A stretch of DNA of 59,343 nucleotides. It comes from Chlamydiota bacterium (lineage in GTDB: Bacteria > Chlamydiota > Chlamydiia > Chlamydiales > Rhabdochlamydiaceae). Under the pieces are notes generated by a model that saw only the letters and a list, made by a program, of their open reading frames with translations, did not search any database and was not told the origin of the DNA. Shown here in pieces: positions 15,854-25,262 of the stretch. Position 1 is the stretch's first letter; every line of letters starts with the position of its first letter. A program made the position numbers and the translations under genes. The stretch lies in assembly GCA_013288895.1 (NCBI GenBank), contig JABDAY010000001.1, forward strand, positions 1-59,343. The letters are read 5' to 3'.

Positions 15854-15874
15854 CTTCTACTGAGGATTTATTTT

Positions 15875-16264
15875 ATGACTGGAATATCACCAACTTTAAG
15901 TTCTTCTAGTAATACAGGCGCTTCCAAAAGCGCTAGAGTCCAAGTCGGAGCAACTCCCTCTGGACACGTTTGTACTTTTCACCTAGATCCCATTGCCTTT
16001 TTTCAGCCATTATCATCGGAAATTCGCCGTGCTGAATTAATTCGCCGACACGAAAAGATAGCTTGTCCAAAAATACCCACTCCCTCTCAGCAGATTATCT
16101 TTGAGCAGGCAGCTCAGGCGCGTGCCGCCCGCCGTGCCTTAAGCGAGGCTCAGTACCATGCCTCACGCAAGGCTCAGTTGGCCGCTTTGAAGAATGATTT
16201 GGCTGCCATGAATGCAAAGTTCAAACAGCTAAAACTGACAATTAGCAATCAACATCAAGATTGA
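15875..16264 (+). CDS. small Ser-rich helical protein of unknown function
   Basis: 129-aa protein starting at ATG 15875 (GAGGATTTATTTT upstream). N-terminal 25 residues are Ser/Thr-rich (MTGISPTLSSSSNTG). The C-terminal 60 residues form an Ala/Arg/Lys/Gln-rich amphipathic helix (EQAAQARAARRALSEAQ), probably coiled coil. No family recognised. The 3' end overlaps the convergent rmuC stop by ten bases. The pairing of low-complexity N-terminus and coiled coil again suggests a secreted protein, which is inference. Confidence 0.6.
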   Translation: MTGISPTLSSSSNTGASKSARVQVGATPSGHVCTFHLDPIAFFQPLSSEIRRAELIRRHEKIACPKIPTPSQQIIFEQAAQARAARRALSEAQYHASRKAQLAALKNDLAAMNAKFKQLKLTISNQHQD

Positions 16265-17472
16265 TCCGTTTCTGATTCTTCCATCTCGGGAGCTTGGAGG
16301 AGGCGGGGGATCCGCTCGACAACTTCTACAGCTTCATCCTCAGTAATGATAGGCGCTGCGCCAAGGTCTTTAAATTTGCGGGCTGTGATGAGGACGCGGG
16401 ATTCTAGAGAACCCACGGCTTTATTGTAGGCTTCCACTGTCCCAGAAAGGCTCCTTCCCATTTTAGACCAATGCCCTGCCATGTCTGTGATCCGCTTATA
16501 AAGCTCATGACCAAGGTCGCTCACCTGCTGGGCGTGTTTGGAGAGGCTTTCCTGTTTCCAGCCATAAGCCACAGCGCGTAAAAGTGCAATCAGTGTGGTC
16601 GGTGTGGCAATAATGACCCCTTGATCGACACCCACTTCAATAAGGGAGGGATCATGTTCAAGGGCTGCACTATAAAAAGTCTCAGAAGGGAGAAATAAGA
16701 TCACAAATTCAGGGGTGGGTGAAAAATGTTCCCAGTAAGCTTTTTTCCCGAGGGCCATGACGTGGTTTCTCACTTGCCTTGCATGATCCTTTAGTTTTAA
16801 TTCTCGAATGGTGTCTTGATCTGTCTGCACAGCATCCAGATAAGCATCTAGAGGGGTTTTTGCATCGACGATGATCTGTTTTCCCCCCGGAAGACGGACA
16901 ACCAAATCAGGTTTTATGGGAGCTCCCTCGCCCATTTGGTATTCTTGCTCAAAAAAATCGCAATGGTTAAGCATCCCTGCAAGCTCTACAACTCTTTTCA
17001 GCTGGATCTCCCCCCATCTACCCCGTGTTGTGGGGGCGCGCAAAGCCTTAACAAGGCTGGCTGTTTCTTGTTGCAGCCTTCTTTCTGTATCTAAAAGACT
17101 TTGCATTTGAGCTTTTAGCGATTCATGTTGCTGCCTCATCCCCTGATCTATCCTGAGAAGGGTTTCTTTGACAGGGATAAGGATATTTGTGATGGCTTCA
17201 TGCTTTTTATCTAGATCCCCTTTTGCAACATCTAAAAATATCCGGTTGTTATGTTGCAGCGCATCGACGGAAAGGGCCTTAAAAGTCTCTGAGAGTCTTT
17301 CATGGGATTCTTTTAAGAAAGTTCCTTTTTCTTCAAGAGCGGCATTGGTCATCATTAGCTTAATAACCTCTTCCCGCTTTTGGCTGTATTTATAGTAGAT
17401 CCAGACAAAAGAAATGATGGACAAGAATAATAGTGCGTTAATCATCATCATTATTATCTTCTTCCGGCTCAA
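16255..17472 (-). CDS. rmuC: DNA recombination protein RmuC
   Basis: RmuC family, implicated in limiting inversions at repeats, 405 aa. One N-terminal membrane segment (MMMINALLFLSIISFVWIYY), a coiled coil through about residue 130, then the nuclease-like core with RGRWGEIQLKRVVELAGM, DLVVRLPGGKQIIVDAKTPL and PTTLIALLRAVAYGW. These are the conserved blocks of the family. The start overlaps the pssA end; ATG 17472 is listed, but one of the three consecutive ATGs near 17445-17451 may be used. From memory pssA-rmuC adjacency is conserved in chlamydiae. Confidence 0.9.
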   Translation of the reverse strand: MSRKKIIMMMINALLFLSIISFVWIYYKYSQKREEVIKLMMTNAALEEKGTFLKESHERLSETFKALSVDALQHNNRIFLDVAKGDLDKKHEAITNILIPVKETLLRIDQGMRQQHESLKAQMQSLLDTERRLQQETASLVKALRAPTTRGRWGEIQLKRVVELAGMLNHCDFFEQEYQMGEGAPIKPDLVVRLPGGKQIIVDAKTPLDAYLDAVQTDQDTIRELKLKDHARQVRNHVMALGKKAYWEHFSPTPEFVILFLPSETFYSAALEHDPSLIEVGVDQGVIIATPTTLIALLRAVAYGWKQESLSKHAQQVSDLGHELYKRITDMAGHWSKMGRSLSGTVEAYNKAVGSLESRVLITARKFKDLGAAPIITEDEAVEVVERIPRLLQAPEMEESETDQS

Positions 17473-18280
17473 AATCTTCTAGTGTTTTCGACTTTTTGCC
17501 CGCAATCACCCGAATGATTGCCAAAATAATAGCAAGGACGATATACCCCCACACAAAAAGGGCCAAAATGATGGGAAAGAAATAAAGGATCCCATAGAGA
17601 AAAAAGATGGCTATGACCACGGTAAAAAAGACGAGTTGAAACGAGGGCACTCTGAAATGAAGCGCTTTGGCGCTAGGAAACTTCCAGCGGCTGATCATAA
17701 AATAGCCAAGGGCAATCATAACACTGCTTAAAATAATGGCCCGGTACATTTCTCCAATGGCGATCAGGGGCGAAGAGAGGAGCAAATTACCTGAGACGGC
17801 TGCGAGCGCCGCTGCGGGAATGGGAAGTCCTGTAAAATGCTTTTTGTAGGCAGCCATTGACTCGACACTTTTCTTCGCTTCGCTAGATTTTACATTAAAA
17901 CGGACAAGTCTAAGTACCCCGCATATCGAAAAGAGCATCGCACCTACAATGGCAAAAAAAGAAAGTCCGGTCCCTTGTTCAAGGGATAAACTCTTTAACA
18001 TTAAAACAGAGGGAGCAACGCCAAAAGAGACAGCATCTGCAAGAGAATCAAACACAACTCCAAACTCACTTTCTGCGTGAAACGCCCTTGCGACCGCTCC
18101 ATCTAACAGGTCGGCAAACGCTGCCAGCAACAATAATAAAGCTGAAGACTGCAAAACTTGGTATGTGCCACTTCCCGGCTCAACCATATTAATCTTGAAA
18201 ATGACAAACAGACCACAGGCCAAACCAAAAGCTGTAATAATATTCGGAATTAGATATACTTGCCTCATACTTTGGAGCAT
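17438..18280 (-). CDS. pssA: CDP-diacylglycerol-serine O-phosphatidyltransferase
   Basis: Makes phosphatidylserine from CDP-diacylglycerol and serine, the step before phosphatidylethanolamine. The CDP-alcohol phosphotransferase motif D-G-x2-A-R-x8-G-x3-D-x3-D is complete in LLDGAVARAFHAESEFG and VVFDSLADAVSFG. About seven hydrophobic segments. The C-terminus is a soluble acidic tail (EDFEPEEDNNDDD). Start at ATG 18280 or the in-frame ATG at 18268 (MRQVYLIPN), which resembles family N-termini better. Its 3' end overlaps rmuC. Confidence 0.92.
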   Translation of the reverse strand: MLQSMRQVYLIPNIITAFGLACGLFVIFKINMVEPGSGTYQVLQSSALLLLLAAFADLLDGAVARAFHAESEFGVVFDSLADAVSFGVAPSVLMLKSLSLEQGTGLSFFAIVGAMLFSICGVLRLVRFNVKSSEAKKSVESMAAYKKHFTGLPIPAAALAAVSGNLLLSSPLIAIGEMYRAIILSSVMIALGYFMISRWKFPSAKALHFRVPSFQLVFFTVVIAIFFLYGILYFFPIILALFVWGYIVLAIILAIIRVIAGKKSKTLEDFEPEEDNNDDD

Positions 18281-18377
18281 AGCAGATACACAAATTTGAG
18301 AAAAATCTAAATGTTCTTCACTGTCCCTTTACATGAAAAAAGTTAACTTCTTTTTTTAGTAGACTGAAAGCTCATCG

Positions 18378-18422
18378 CTACTATATATGGTGTAGTAAGA
18401 GACTAAATACTACCAGATGTAG
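18378..18422 (+). promoter_or_regulatory. possible pair of NrdR boxes upstream of nrdA
   Basis: Two palindromic sites precede nrdA: CTACTATATATGGTGTAG at 18378-18395 and CTACCAGATGTAG at 18410-18422. Their centres are about 30 bases apart, three helical turns. The first resembles the NrdR consensus (AC-rich half sites around TATATA); the second is weaker. Tandem boxes in phase are the usual NrdR arrangement at ribonucleotide reductase operons. Confidence 0.45.
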
Positions 18423-18463
18423 TAGAGCTGCAAAACCAGTAACCTATTTAACGAGAGCACAAT

Positions 18464-21400
18464 ATGGTAAAAAAATCGACCGCCGAAACACCAACTGAGA
18501 CGATAAAAAATATGGTAAACAACCAGATCAACAACTTTACTGTTGTAAAGCGCAATGGATCGCTCGTTCCGTTCCGCAAAGACAGAATTTTCAGCGCTCT
18601 CGAAGCTGCTTTTCGAGATACAAAAAAAGTTCTCAAGTCAGATCCTCTATCTGAAGATGTGAAACAGGTCGTAGAAGAGATGACAAACGCAGTGATCTGC
18701 AATCTATTTGATGCAGCTTCTAAAGGGGCGTGTTTAACTGTCGAAGGGATTCAAGATATGGTCGAGGTCACTCTAATGAAAGAGGGACATCACGATATTG
18801 CAAAAGACTACATTATTTACCGCGATCAACATAAATCTCTGAGAGAAGATTCCCCTCAAAATCTTAAGATCTCCAGAAAAGATGGAACCCTTGTCCGTTT
18901 TAATCCCATGAAAATTGCCTCCTCAATAGAAGGGGCTTTTAGAAGAACGCGCCATGTAGAGGGGCCTTCCACCCAAGAGATCATTGAATCTGTGAATCTT
19001 CTGACTCAAAGAGTGGTTGCAAAAGCAGTTGCCAGCGCCAAAACAGGAGGAGTCCTAAATGTTGCTTTTATACAAGATGAGATAGAGCAACAGCTCATGC
19101 GGGAAGGATTTTATACCGTCGCAAAAGATTTTATCCTACATAGAGCGGGTTTAGGAGAACAGACACTTTCTACTGAAGAAAAAACGGGTAGCGAAGAAGG
19201 GGTAAAAAGGCAATTTACAGTTGTCAAACTAGATGGAACCACCCAAACAATCACAGAGAAACAAGTTCTTACCACCCTTAAATTTGCCTGCAGAGGGTTG
19301 GAAGATCTAGTCTCTGCAAAAGACTTGCTCGAGGTTTCTATTGGCAATTTTTATGAAGGGGTAAAGGAGAGTGAAGTAGACCTTTCTAATATCATGGCCG
19401 CCCGTACAAAAATCGAAATTGAGCCAGCTTATTCAAAGGTTGCATCCCGTCTTCTTCTAAATGTCCTCTACAAAGAATCTTTCCAAGTGAGTGCATCTGA
19501 TCCCTCACTTGAGTCTAAACACCGTGAGTATTTTAAAAAATATATCAAACTCGCAATCTCTCTACAAAGAATCCATCCTGCCCTTTTGGAATACGATCTA
19601 GACATCCTTGGGAAAGCCATGGAACTTCAAAGGGATGATCAGTTCTCCTACCTGGGACTCCAAACTCTTTACGACCGTTATTTTATCCACGACGAACAAA
19701 GACGCCTGGAAACACCCCAGATTTTCTGGATGCGCGTAGCGATGGGGCTTGCTCTCAATGAAAAGGAAAAAAAGAACCAAGCTGCTATTGATTTCTACAA
19801 CATCCTTTCCAAATTTCATTTCACTTCCAGCACACCTACACTCTTCAATTCGGGAACGATGACCTCCCAGCTTAGCTCCTGCTATCTCTCCACTGTCATG
19901 GACGATCTTTCCCACATATTTAAAGTTGTCTCTGACGACGCCCAGCTCTCAAAATGGGCCGGCGGGATTGGCAACGACTGGACAAACGTCCGTGCTACAG
20001 GCGCCGCCATCAAAGGAACCAACGGCAAGAGCCAAGGGGTTATCCCCTTCCTCAAAGTGGCTAATGATACTGCTGTAGCTGTGAATCAGTGCTTTGCCGC
20101 AGAAACAACGGTCTATACAGATAAAGGGATGAAGCCTATTTCCAAAGTGCAAAAAGGAGACCTGGTACTTGGAACAAGTGGAACTTATAGAGAAGTAACG
20201 GAAAAATTCGCCTACAATCAAAGAGATCCAATGGTGGCTGTGACCATCAAACATTCGATTGAAGCCATTGCAGTGACAAGTGGCCATCCTCTATATGCGC
20301 TGCGAAATGTTCCCATGGAGCAAGCAGAATCTCGTACAAAACAATGGATCGCTAAAGGAAAAGTCAAATGTGAGTGGGTGGATGCAGGAGAGCTTAAGAA
20401 GGGGGATTATGTGGCTCAAGTGATCCCTAAAGAAGTGGTTGCAGTTCCCGAATTTGATGAAGATGATGCATACCTTTATGGAATCCTCCTTGGCGATGGG
20501 CATCTTGCCCAAGATAGCTCAGAATGGGGAGTGTCAGGAAATCCTCAAAAAGATGAGCATTTAGAATTTGTAAGAAAGTATTTAGAAGAAAGAAATATCC
20601 ATTTTTGGATCACCGGTCGCGGCGAAACCTATGAACAGGTACGTTGGGCCTCAGGAAGAGGTGCTGTACGTGACGCCACAACAGGACGGATTTCAAGTGC
20701 AGGCGCGCCTACCCTCCCCTTTAGTTACGACGATCTTTACGATAAGGAAGGGAATAAACAGATCGCTCCCCGTTTAAGCCATCTACCTCGCCCACAAGCT
20801 TTAGCTATGATCCGCGGGCTTTTGGAAACAGACGGCAATGTCTCTCGAGGCAAAGAGGTCACATTTTGCAATACATCTGAGAAGCTTGTTAAAGGCTTAA
20901 GCTACCAAATGCTCCGTTTAGGTGTTCCAACAGCGGGAAATAAACGTGTCCGCAAATTCAACCATACAGGCACACGCTCTGATGGTTCTTTAGTCCATTT
21001 CAACAATGAAACTACATGCTACGACTTGCGCATCCCTGCAGTGCCAGAAATTGCAAAACTCGTGGGAGCAAAACCTTTAACTAAACGGAATTGGCTTTCC
21101 CATAGTGGCTTTGTCTTTTCTCGCGTTAGCAAGGTAGAACCTATAGAACCTCATTCTTTTGTTTTCGACCTTAAAGTGGAAGGAGACGAATCTTACATGA
21201 CATCTGCCGGCCTTGCCCATAATGGGGGTAAGCGCAAAGGGGCGATGTGTGCGTATTTGGAGACGTGGCATCTCGATGTGGAAGACTTTTTGGAGCTGAG
21301 AAAAAATACGGGTGATGAAAGACGGCGTACTCATGACATGAATACTGCTAATTGGATCCCCGATCTCTTTATGAAAAGGGTGGCGACAAATGGGGTATGG

Positions 21401-22789
21401 ACCTTATTTAGCCCAAGCGATGTTCCCGATCTTCACGATCTTTATGGCGAGGCTTTTGAAAAGAGGTACGCCGAATATGAAAAAATGGTTGAAGAGGGGA
21501 AAATCAAACTCTTCAAAAAAATTGAAGCCTTGGGACTTTGGCGAAAGATGCTCAGCATGCTTTTCGAAACAGGCCATCCTTGGATCACCTTTAAAGATCC
21601 TTCAAACATCCGCTCTCCACAAGATCATGTAGGCGTTGTCCATAGCTCAAATCTTTGCACAGAGATCCTCCTAAACACCTCTGCAGAGGAAACTGCGGTA
21701 TGTAATTTAGGCTCGATCAATCTAGCAGAGCACGTGACCCCAAAAGGGTTCGATGAGGTAAAGCTCGCTCAAACGATTCGCACTGCGGTAAGGATGCTCG
21801 ACAATGTGATCGACATCAATTACTACCCAACGATTGAAGCAAAAAATTCTAACTTGACCCACCGTCCCATCGGGATGGGATTGATGGGTTTTCAAGATGC
21901 TTTGTATATTCAAAACATCAGCTACTCAAGCCTAGAAGCTGTCGAGTTTGCCGATAAGAGTATGGAACTCATCTCTTACTATGCTATTTTAGCATCGAGC
22001 GAACTTGCAAAAGAAAGGGGCGCCTATGCCACATACAAGGGCTCAAAGTGGGAGAGAGGTTACCTTCCTTTAGACACCGTTGCCCTCCTAGAAAAAGAAA
22101 GAGGCGGCTACCTAGAGATGAACCGCTCCTCCGCGCTAGATTGGACTCCTGTTAGAGAATCGATCAAAAAACACGGAATGCGCAATAGCAACACCATGGC
22201 CATTGCCCCTACCGCTACGATCTCTAATATCACTGGCGTTATCCAATCGATTGAACCGATGTATAAACATCTGTTTGTAAAATCGAACCTCTCTGGCGAT
22301 TTTACGATTGTCAATGAACACCTGGTTGCCCGTTTAAAGAAAGCGGGACTTTGGGACAAGGAGATGCTCGATGATCTTAAATACTTCGATGGCTCGATTG
22401 CAGAAATTGAAAGGATCCCACAAGAGATCAAACAGCTATTTGTCACAGCTTTTGAAATCGACTCTGAGTGGATCATCGAATGTGGTTCACGCCGTCAAAA
22501 ATGGATAGACATGGGTCAATCTTTAAACCTCTACATGCAAGAACCCAGCGGCAAAAAACTACATCAAATGTACCTATCAGCATGGACTAAAGGCCTTAAA
22601 ACCACCTATTATCTACGCTCAGTCGCAGCCACCCAAATTGAAAAATCCACCATGGATGTCAATAAACGGGGCCTGCAACCACGCTGGATGAAAAATAAAT
22701 CAGCATCCAGCAACATCGAAGTCGCTAGAGAAGCTATGCCAATTAAAAAAAGCTGCAACCTTGAAGAAGGGTGCGAGAGTTGTCAATAA
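18464..22789 (+). CDS. nrdA: ribonucleoside-diphosphate reductase alpha subunit, intein-containing precursor
   Basis: Large subunit of class I ribonucleotide reductase, 1441 aa as translated and 1063 aa without the 378-aa intein (residues 543-920). Three ATP-cone regulatory domains precede the catalytic barrel, each starting with an FTVVKRNGS-, LKISRKDGT- or [13 protein letters not shown] strand near residues 26, 129 and 253. Active-site cysteines: Cys473 (SSCYLS), Cys1065 (NLCTEI) and Cys1080 (VCNLGSINL). The radical-transfer Tyr pair is in TTYYLRS, and the C-terminal redox pair is CESC at 1437-1440. The intein lies between NQ and GGKRKG and must be removed for activity. nrdB follows 88 bases downstream. 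Confidence 0.95.
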   Translation: MVKKSTAETPTETIKNMVNNQINNFTVVKRNGSLVPFRKDRIFSALEAAFRDTKKVLKSDPLSEDVKQVVEEMTNAVICNLFDAASKGACLTVEGIQDMVEVTLMKEGHHDIAKDYIIYRDQHKSLREDSPQNLKISRKDGTLVRFNPMKIASSIEGAFRRTRHVEGPSTQEIIESVNLLTQRVVAKAVASAKTGGVLNVAFIQDEIEQQLMREGFYTVAKDFILHRAGLGEQTLSTEEKTGSEEGVKRQFTVVKLDGTTQTITEKQVLTTLKFACRGLEDLVSAKDLLEVSIGNFYEGVKESEVDLSNIMAARTKIEIEPAYSKVASRLLLNVLYKESFQVSASDPSLESKHREYFKKYIKLAISLQRIHPALLEYDLDILGKAMELQRDDQFSYLGLQTLYDRYFIHDEQRRLETPQIFWMRVAMGLALNEKEKKNQAAIDFYNILSKFHFTSSTPTLFNSGTMTSQLSSCYLSTVMDDLSHIFKVVSDDAQLSKWAGGIGNDWTNVRATGAAIKGTNGKSQGVIPFLKVANDTAVAVNQCFAAETTVYTDKGMKPISKVQKGDLVLGTSGTYREVTEKFAYNQRDPMVAVTIKHSIEAIAVTSGHPLYALRNVPMEQAESRTKQWIAKGKVKCEWVDAGELKKGDYVAQVIPKEVVAVPEFDEDDAYLYGILLGDGHLAQDSSEWGVSGNPQKDEHLEFVRKYLEERNIHFWITGRGETYEQVRWASGRGAVRDATTGRISSAGAPTLPFSYDDLYDKEGNKQIAPRLSHLPRPQALAMIRGLLETDGNVSRGKEVTFCNTSEKLVKGLSYQMLRLGVPTAGNKRVRKFNHTGTRSDGSLVHFNNETTCYDLRIPAVPEIAKLVGAKPLTKRNWLSHSGFVFSRVSKVEPIEPHSFVFDLKVEGDESYMTSAGLAHNGGKRKGAMCAYLETWHLDVEDFLELRKNTGDERRRTHDMNTANWIPDLFMKRVATNGVWTLFSPSDVPDLHDLYGEAFEKRYAEYEKMVEEGKIKLFKKIEALGLWRKMLSMLFETGHPWITFKDPSNIRSPQDHVGVVHSSNLCTEILLNTSAEETAVCNLGSINLAEHVTPKGFDEVKLAQTIRTAVRMLDNVIDINYYPTIEAKNSNLTHRPIGMGLMGFQDALYIQNISYSSLEAVEFADKSMELISYYAILASSELAKERGAYATYKGSKWERGYLPLDTVALLEKERGGYLEMNRSSALDWTPVRESIKKHGMRNSNTMAIAPTATISNITGVIQSIEPMYKHLFVKSNLSGDFTIVNEHLVARLKKAGLWDKEMLDDLKYFDGSIAEIERIPQEIKQLFVTAFEIDSEWIIECGSRRQKWIDMGQSLNLYMQEPSGKKLHQMYLSAWTKGLKTTYYLRSVAATQIEKSTMDVNKRGLQPRWMKNKSASSNIEVAREAMPIKKSCNLEEGCESCQ
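20090..21223 (+). other. intein with LAGLIDADG homing endonuclease in nrdA
   Basis: In-frame protein-splicing element of 378 aa starting at Cys543 ([13 protein letters not shown], block A) with the block B His in TSGHPLY near 607. A two-motif DOD endonuclease follows: [11 protein letters not shown] near 670-680 and [12 protein letters not shown] near 781-793. The end shows block F ([16 protein letters not shown]) and block G LAHN, so His919-Asn920. The next residue is Gly, not the Cys/Ser/Thr needed for the standard transesterification step. The exact insertion is between Gln and Gly-Gly of a conserved NrdA loop. Confidence 0.93.
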
Positions 22790-22801
22790 TATACAAGAGG
22801 A

Positions 22802-22837
22802 AGATCGGGCACGCACGCGGGCACGGGCACGGGCACG
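22802..22837. repeat. hexamer-unit palindrome, copy C (left arm only)
   Basis: A 36-base arm identical to the left arm of copy A, starting AGATCGGGCACG. No right arm is present; instead a small TTCAAC-TTG-GTTGAA hairpin follows. It lies between nrdA and nrdB, where a complete hairpin would be expected to reduce nrdB transcription. Confidence 0.9.
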
Positions 22838-22877
22838 AAAAAAATTTCAACTTGGTTGAACATAACAGGAAAAATAT

Positions 22878-23903
22878 ATGAATAAAGATAAAAGAGTTAA
22901 TGTCACTGAAAAACGCCTTATCAATAATAATAAAGTCGATGTCAACCAACTCATGCCCCTTAAGTATAAGTGGGCGTGGGAGCACTATCTCAATGGATGC
23001 GCCAATCATTGGATGCCCTCAGAGGTTCCCATGGGGAAAGATATTGAGCTTTGGAAATCAGACGCGCTCAGCGCTGATGAAAAAAGGGTGATCATGAGAA
23101 ATCTCGGGTTTTTCTCAACAGCAGAAAGCCTTGTTGCCAATAACATCACCCTTGCCATCTTTAAGCATGTCACAAATCCTGAAGCGCGCCAGTATCTCCT
23201 GCGCCAAGCGTTTGAAGAAGCGATCCACACCCATACTTTCCATTACATCGTTGAGTCCCTTTGCCTCGATCAGGGAGAGGTCTTCAACATGTACAACGAG
23301 ATCAAAACAATCCACGACAAAGATGCCTTTGAGATGGAGCTCACAGAAGATATGCTCCGCCCTGATTTTACCACAGAGACCTTTGAAGGGGCCCAGAAAT
23401 TCCTAGAAAATCTCATTGGTTATTACATCATTATGGAAGGGATCTTCTTCTATAGTGGATTTGTCATGATCCTCTCCTTCAACCGTCAAAACAAAATGAC
23501 AGGGATCGGCGAGCAGTTCCAATATATTCTACGAGATGAAACTGTTCACCTGAATTTCGGCATTGACCTCATCAATGGGATCAAAGAGGAAAACCCCGAG
23601 CTTTGGACATCCGAGTTCCAAAAACATATCATCGAGCAAGTAAAAAAAGGGGTTGAGCTAGAAATCCTCTATGCTCAAGACTGTTTGCCCAAAGGCATCC
23701 TAGGCCTAACAGCTCCCATGTTCCGCGATTACGTCCAATACATCGCAGACCGGAGACTCGAAAGGATTGGCCTCAAAGCCCTCTACCTCTCCAAAAATCC
23801 CTTCCCCTGGATGAGCGAGACGATCGACCTCGGCAAAGAAAAGAACTTCTTCGAAACCCGAGTCACCGAGTACCAGTCGTCATCCAACTTGACCTGGAAC
23901 TAG
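22878..23903 (+). CDS. nrdB: ribonucleoside-diphosphate reductase beta subunit, class Ic
   Basis: Small subunit that houses the metal cofactor starting the radical reaction, 341 aa. Metal ligands by motif: Glu83 (STAESLV), Glu114 and His117 ([10 protein letters not shown]), Glu in [10 protein letters not shown], and Glu/His in [10 protein letters not shown]. The position of the stable Tyr radical in class Ia enzymes is Phe121 here, and the first ligand is Glu rather than Asp. Both are the class Ic hallmarks first described for Chlamydia trachomatis, which uses a Mn/Fe cofactor instead of a tyrosyl radical. Transcribed with nrdA. Confidence 0.95.
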   Translation: MNKDKRVNVTEKRLINNNKVDVNQLMPLKYKWAWEHYLNGCANHWMPSEVPMGKDIELWKSDALSADEKRVIMRNLGFFSTAESLVANNITLAIFKHVTNPEARQYLLRQAFEEAIHTHTFHYIVESLCLDQGEVFNMYNEIKTIHDKDAFEMELTEDMLRPDFTTETFEGAQKFLENLIGYYIIMEGIFFYSGFVMILSFNRQNKMTGIGEQFQYILRDETVHLNFGIDLINGIKEENPELWTSEFQKHIIEQVKKGVELEILYAQDCLPKGILGLTAPMFRDYVQYIADRRLERIGLKALYLSKNPFPWMSETIDLGKEKNFFETRVTEYQSSSNLTWN

Positions 23904-23921
23904 AAAATTTCCGGTGATCTT

Positions 23922-24027
23922 TCTTTATCGCGGTAGCGATTATTGATGCGGAGCCCCGCGTGTAGGACAGGCCAAAGGCCTGCCGGAACGTGGGGCTCCG
24001 CATCAATAATCGCTACCGCGATAAAGA
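23922..24027. repeat. long palindrome at the nrdB 3' end (simple form of the nested element)
   Basis: Arms of about 40 bp starting TCTTTATCGCGGTAGCGATT, with one mismatch (CCCCGCGT against CCCCACGT), and a central AGGCC-AAA-GGCCT hairpin. The same outer arms and centre recur at 58270 and 59140, where an extra 94-base segment and a second centre are inserted. Located between convergent nrdB and F-box genes; bases 24028-24133 hold only an A/C/T-rich stretch with a weak AAAGAAAGC/TCTTTCTT stem that may terminate the F-box gene. Confidence 0.92.
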
Positions 24028-24133
24028 GTAGGCGCGCAAAAGAGGAAAAAACTTAGTCTGTTGTATTAAGTGCTTCGCAATAAGAAAAAGAAAGCTAAAT
24101 TCTCTTTCTTCTTCCCTCTCAAGAGCCAAGTAA

Positions 24134-25138
24134 TCAAGCCTTAAGTATCGGTACTTCCCGCAGGGCTAAGACAACATTGTTCGTTGAGAACAAGGACGAC
24201 TGACAAACGACCGACGGAGTCACGCCGCCCGGCAGAGTAGTTAAGTAATCTACTCCATTCAAGGAATGACAAACGACCGACCGAGTCACGCCGCCCGGCA
24301 GAATAGTTAAGTAAGTTTCTTCAGTTTTATCAGAAATACGTACCTGTAATCTATCAGAAGTACGCACGTGTAATTTTCCAAATAAAGACTTGCCTAAAAA
24401 TATGGATTTAACTTCCATACACATTGCTTGAGGACCAGTTGTCAGTTTCCACCGAGGATAGCCCCTAGCTCGAACAAATCCCTCCTGTCCATGTGGACCA
24501 TCATACGATTTATTCCGGCTTTCTTCTACCATACATGCTTGGTACCAACCCGGTGATAGAGCTACAGGTTGTCTCCGTATTCTTGCGCTTTCATCGGGAA
24601 AAAGACCCTCAAGGAAATAAGGATAATTAGAACCAGTTTTAGTACTATTCCAAATTTTTTCAATTGTATCGAAAGAAGCCTCCTGATCATTTGTCGAAAT
24701 AAAAAAAAGCCTCTTGGTTCCAATAAAAGGACAGAGAGGCATTTTTGAGATATCAGCGTGAGGAGGAACCTCTATATCAATACCTCTGGATCTCAACTCC
24801 CATTCTGCACGAGATTGGTCTGTCATTCTAAAGCCATTTCTAAAAATAAAATCAAATGGGTGGGGGGTATTTTTACAATTTTCGGAGAATTCTCTGTATG
24901 CAAGCTCAGCAAGCTTCTTCCAGGGGTTATGATTCTCACCAGAATTGGCTGCGTATAGGAAGCGACGGCATGTTCTCTCTAAACAAGAAAGCTCTAAGGC
25001 CCCTAAACAGTGCATTATTAGCTGGATCTCTACGTCGGCCAGCAACATTACAGGTCTATAAGTAACTTCCGAGGAGGAACTAGAATTTGCGAGGACACCT
25101 TGGGACCCCATCCCTGCAGAGGGCATTATTGCTGACAT
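24134..25138 (-). CDS. F-box-like domain protein
   Basis: 334-aa protein with an N-terminal Ser-rich stretch (residues 1-25) and then a likely F-box at 30-75. The pattern Leu-x-Asp-Val-Glu-Ile at LLADVEIQLIM, Leu repeats through LGALELSCLERTCRRF, and a following LW-like KKLAELAYREF is typical. F-box proteins recruit targets to eukaryotic SCF ubiquitin ligases, and bacterial ones are secreted effectors. The rest is unrecognised and beta-rich. The C-terminus carries a duplicated LTTLPGGVTPSVVCQS-type unit encoded by a 66-bp offset direct repeat. Start ATG 25138 after AAGGTG. Confidence 0.65.
   Translation of the reverse strand: MSAIMPSAGMGSQGVLANSSSSSEVTYRPVMLLADVEIQLIMHCLGALELSCLERTCRRFLYAANSGENHNPWKKLAELAYREFSENCKNTPHPFDFIFRNGFRMTDQSRAEWELRSRGIDIEVPPHADISKMPLCPFIGTKRLFFISTNDQEASFDTIEKIWNSTKTGSNYPYFLEGLFPDESARIRRQPVALSPGWYQACMVEESRNKSYDGPHGQEGFVRARGYPRWKLTTGPQAMCMEVKSIFLGKSLFGKLHVRTSDRLQVRISDKTEETYLTILPGGVTRSVVCHSLNGVDYLTTLPGGVTPSVVCQSSLFSTNNVVLALREVPILKA
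24201..24314. repeat. 66-bp-offset direct repeat inside the F-box gene
   Basis: Two copies of a 48-base segment (24201-24248 and 24267-24314) beginning TGACAAACGACCGACGG, almost identical, 66 bases or 22 codons apart, so length changes keep the frame. It lies in the last 60 codons and creates the repeated LPGGVT unit. Confidence 0.85.
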
Positions 25139-25262
25139 AAATCACCTTTTTCTATTTATTTAGCCTAATTTTATAATATATTTTTATTTAATTCAATTAA
25201 ATTAATTATTATATTGATATTAAATTGTTTTAAATGTATAATATTATTATATTATTCAAATT

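Noticed and set aside
20090..21223. The nrdA insertion as a group I/II intron or a separate gene
   Set aside because: It is fully in frame with intein splicing blocks at both ends and no RNA intron features.
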